In this document: piece by piece, positions 5,670-6,314 of the stretch | How the letters are laid out: each line of letters starts with the position of its first letter | How positions within the stretch are numbered: position 1 is the first letter of the stretch | Assembly: GCA_021162325.1 (NCBI GenBank) | Contig: JAGGYV010000024.1 | Location: 1-6,314, forward strand | DNA: 6,314 bases | DNA from: Desulfobacteraceae bacterium | GTDB taxonomy: Bacteria; Desulfobacterota; Desulfobacteria; Desulfobacterales; Desulfosalsimonadaceae | Direction of reading: 5' to 3' | Program-made: the position numbers and the translations under genes | Notes under the pieces: model-generated | Database searches by the model: none | The model's input: only the letters and a program-made list of their open reading frames with translations | What the model was told of the DNA's origin: nothing

Positions 5670-6314
5670 TTTATACATTGATAAGGAAGTCCAGGATTTT
5701 AAAGAGACAAGCGTTATTTGCGAACGTCTCAATATTCCTTTTCAGGTGGTTGAATCGTCTGAGGAAGTTTACAACACGGTCTCAAATGATGACATGTCAG
5801 TTGAAAAAGGAAAGAAAACGCTTTTTTTGACTAGAAATAAAGGAAAATTTGTCAGACAATGCCCGGGCACAGATTATTATACCTGTTGTGATTATATGAT
5901 TTTGCACATAGGAACGTTTTGTACGATGGATTGTTCCTACTGCATCCTGCAATCCTATTTCCATCCACCGTTACTTCAATTTTATGTAAATCATCAGGAT
6001 TTGGATGATTCCCTTGATCAGTTGTTTTTTAAAAAAAAAATAACCCGCATCGGCACCGGAGAGTTTACAGATAGCCTGATATGGGAGGAAATATATCCAT
6101 TTTCTGAAAAGCTGATCAAAAAATTTTCAAAGCAAACGCATGCTGTTCTTGAGCTTAAGACCAAAACAGTCAATATTGATCATTTGCTATCGCTTCAACA
6201 TAATCAAAAAACCATAATGTCCTGGTCCTTGAATACGGAGGCAATCGTAAAAACTGAGGAAAGAAGAACGGCCAGTATTCAGTCACGGCTGTCTGCTGCC
6301 GCTAAATGCCAGGC
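5656..6314 (+). CDS. SPL-family radical SAM protein (partial, runs off the window)
   Basis: The first 219 codons of a radical SAM protein of the spore-photoproduct-lyase-like family. Counting from TTG 5656, the cluster-binding CX3CX2C motif is C89-T-M-D-C93-S-Y-C96, preceded by YMILHIGTF. Family blocks follow: RIGTGEFTDSL (131-141), LELKTKT (165-171), MSWSLN (188-193), and EERRTASIQSRLSAAAKC (201-218). Such proteins use a [4Fe-4S] cluster and S-adenosylmethionine to make a 5'-deoxyadenosyl radical; the substrate here is unknown. The frame is open from after TAG 5644-5646. The first ATG, at 5794, would remove the conserved-looking start (LYIDKEVQDF), so TTG 5656 (MKITDLYIDKE) is preferred, overlapping the ParB-like gene by 14 bases. 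The region aligned to the hydrogen-donor Cys of Bacillus spore photoproduct lyase (RIGTGEFTD) has no Cys, arguing against true photoproduct repair. The 3' end, perhaps 110-130 residues, is missing. Confidence 0.88.
   Translation, partial: MKITDLYIDKEVQDFKETSVICERLNIPFQVVESSEEVYNTVSNDDMSVEKGKKTLFLTRNKGKFVRQCPGTDYYTCCDYMILHIGTFCTMDCSYCILQSYFHPPLLQFYVNHQDLDDSLDQLFFKKKITRIGTGEFTDSLIWEEIYPFSEKLIKKFSKQTHAVLELKTKTVNIDHLLSLQHNQKTIMSWSLNTEAIVKTEERRTASIQSRLSAAAKCQ

Noticed and set aside
1..6314. CRISPR array, tRNA, insertion sequence or long repeats
   Set aside because: No regularly spaced repeats, no cloverleaf-like sequences with a TTCGA loop, and no transposase or terminal inverted repeats were seen by eye.

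Overview
The window is AT-rich with long A/T runs between genes, and the coding genes I could place are all on the + strand. The gene content points to a Desulfobacterota-type (former Deltaproteobacteria) sulfate-reducer-like bacterium: an MglA-type Ras-like GTPase, a PATAN/DUF4388 protein, a stand-alone PilZ protein, purC, and a spore-photoproduct-lyase-like radical SAM protein. This assignment is an inference from family content, not from a marker gene.

Layout. Positions 1-480 hold no intact gene. They contain a short decayed relic of a response-regulator receiver domain (about 283-387) and some weak promoter-like words. Positions 481-3269 carry a three-gene cassette: a TPR-like protein with an unassigned C-terminal beta-rich domain, an MglA-family GTPase, and a PATAN/DUF4388 protein with two cyclic-nucleotide-binding-like (cNMP-like) domains. 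A probable weak terminator overlaps the stop codon of the third gene. Positions 3362-3712 encode a single-domain PilZ protein with its own ribosome binding site and possibly its own promoter. Positions 3769-4686 encode purC (SAICAR synthetase). It is followed after 8 bases by a ParB-N-like protein (4695-5669). The 3' end of that gene overlaps an SPL-family radical SAM gene, which probably starts at TTG 5656 and runs off the window.

How the genes may work together. The first cassette looks like a small-GTPase signalling module. The GTPase keeps the catalytic residues of MglA, but no MglB/Roadblock regulator is nearby. The PATAN-cNMP protein 6 bases downstream is the natural candidate partner. 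The following PilZ protein could link the module to cyclic-di-GMP, for example in pilus or surface-motility control. The second interesting unit is the ParB-like/SPL-like pair, whose genes overlap by 14 bases. Its function is unknown, and neither protein looks like a standard chromosome-partition ParB or a true spore photoproduct lyase.
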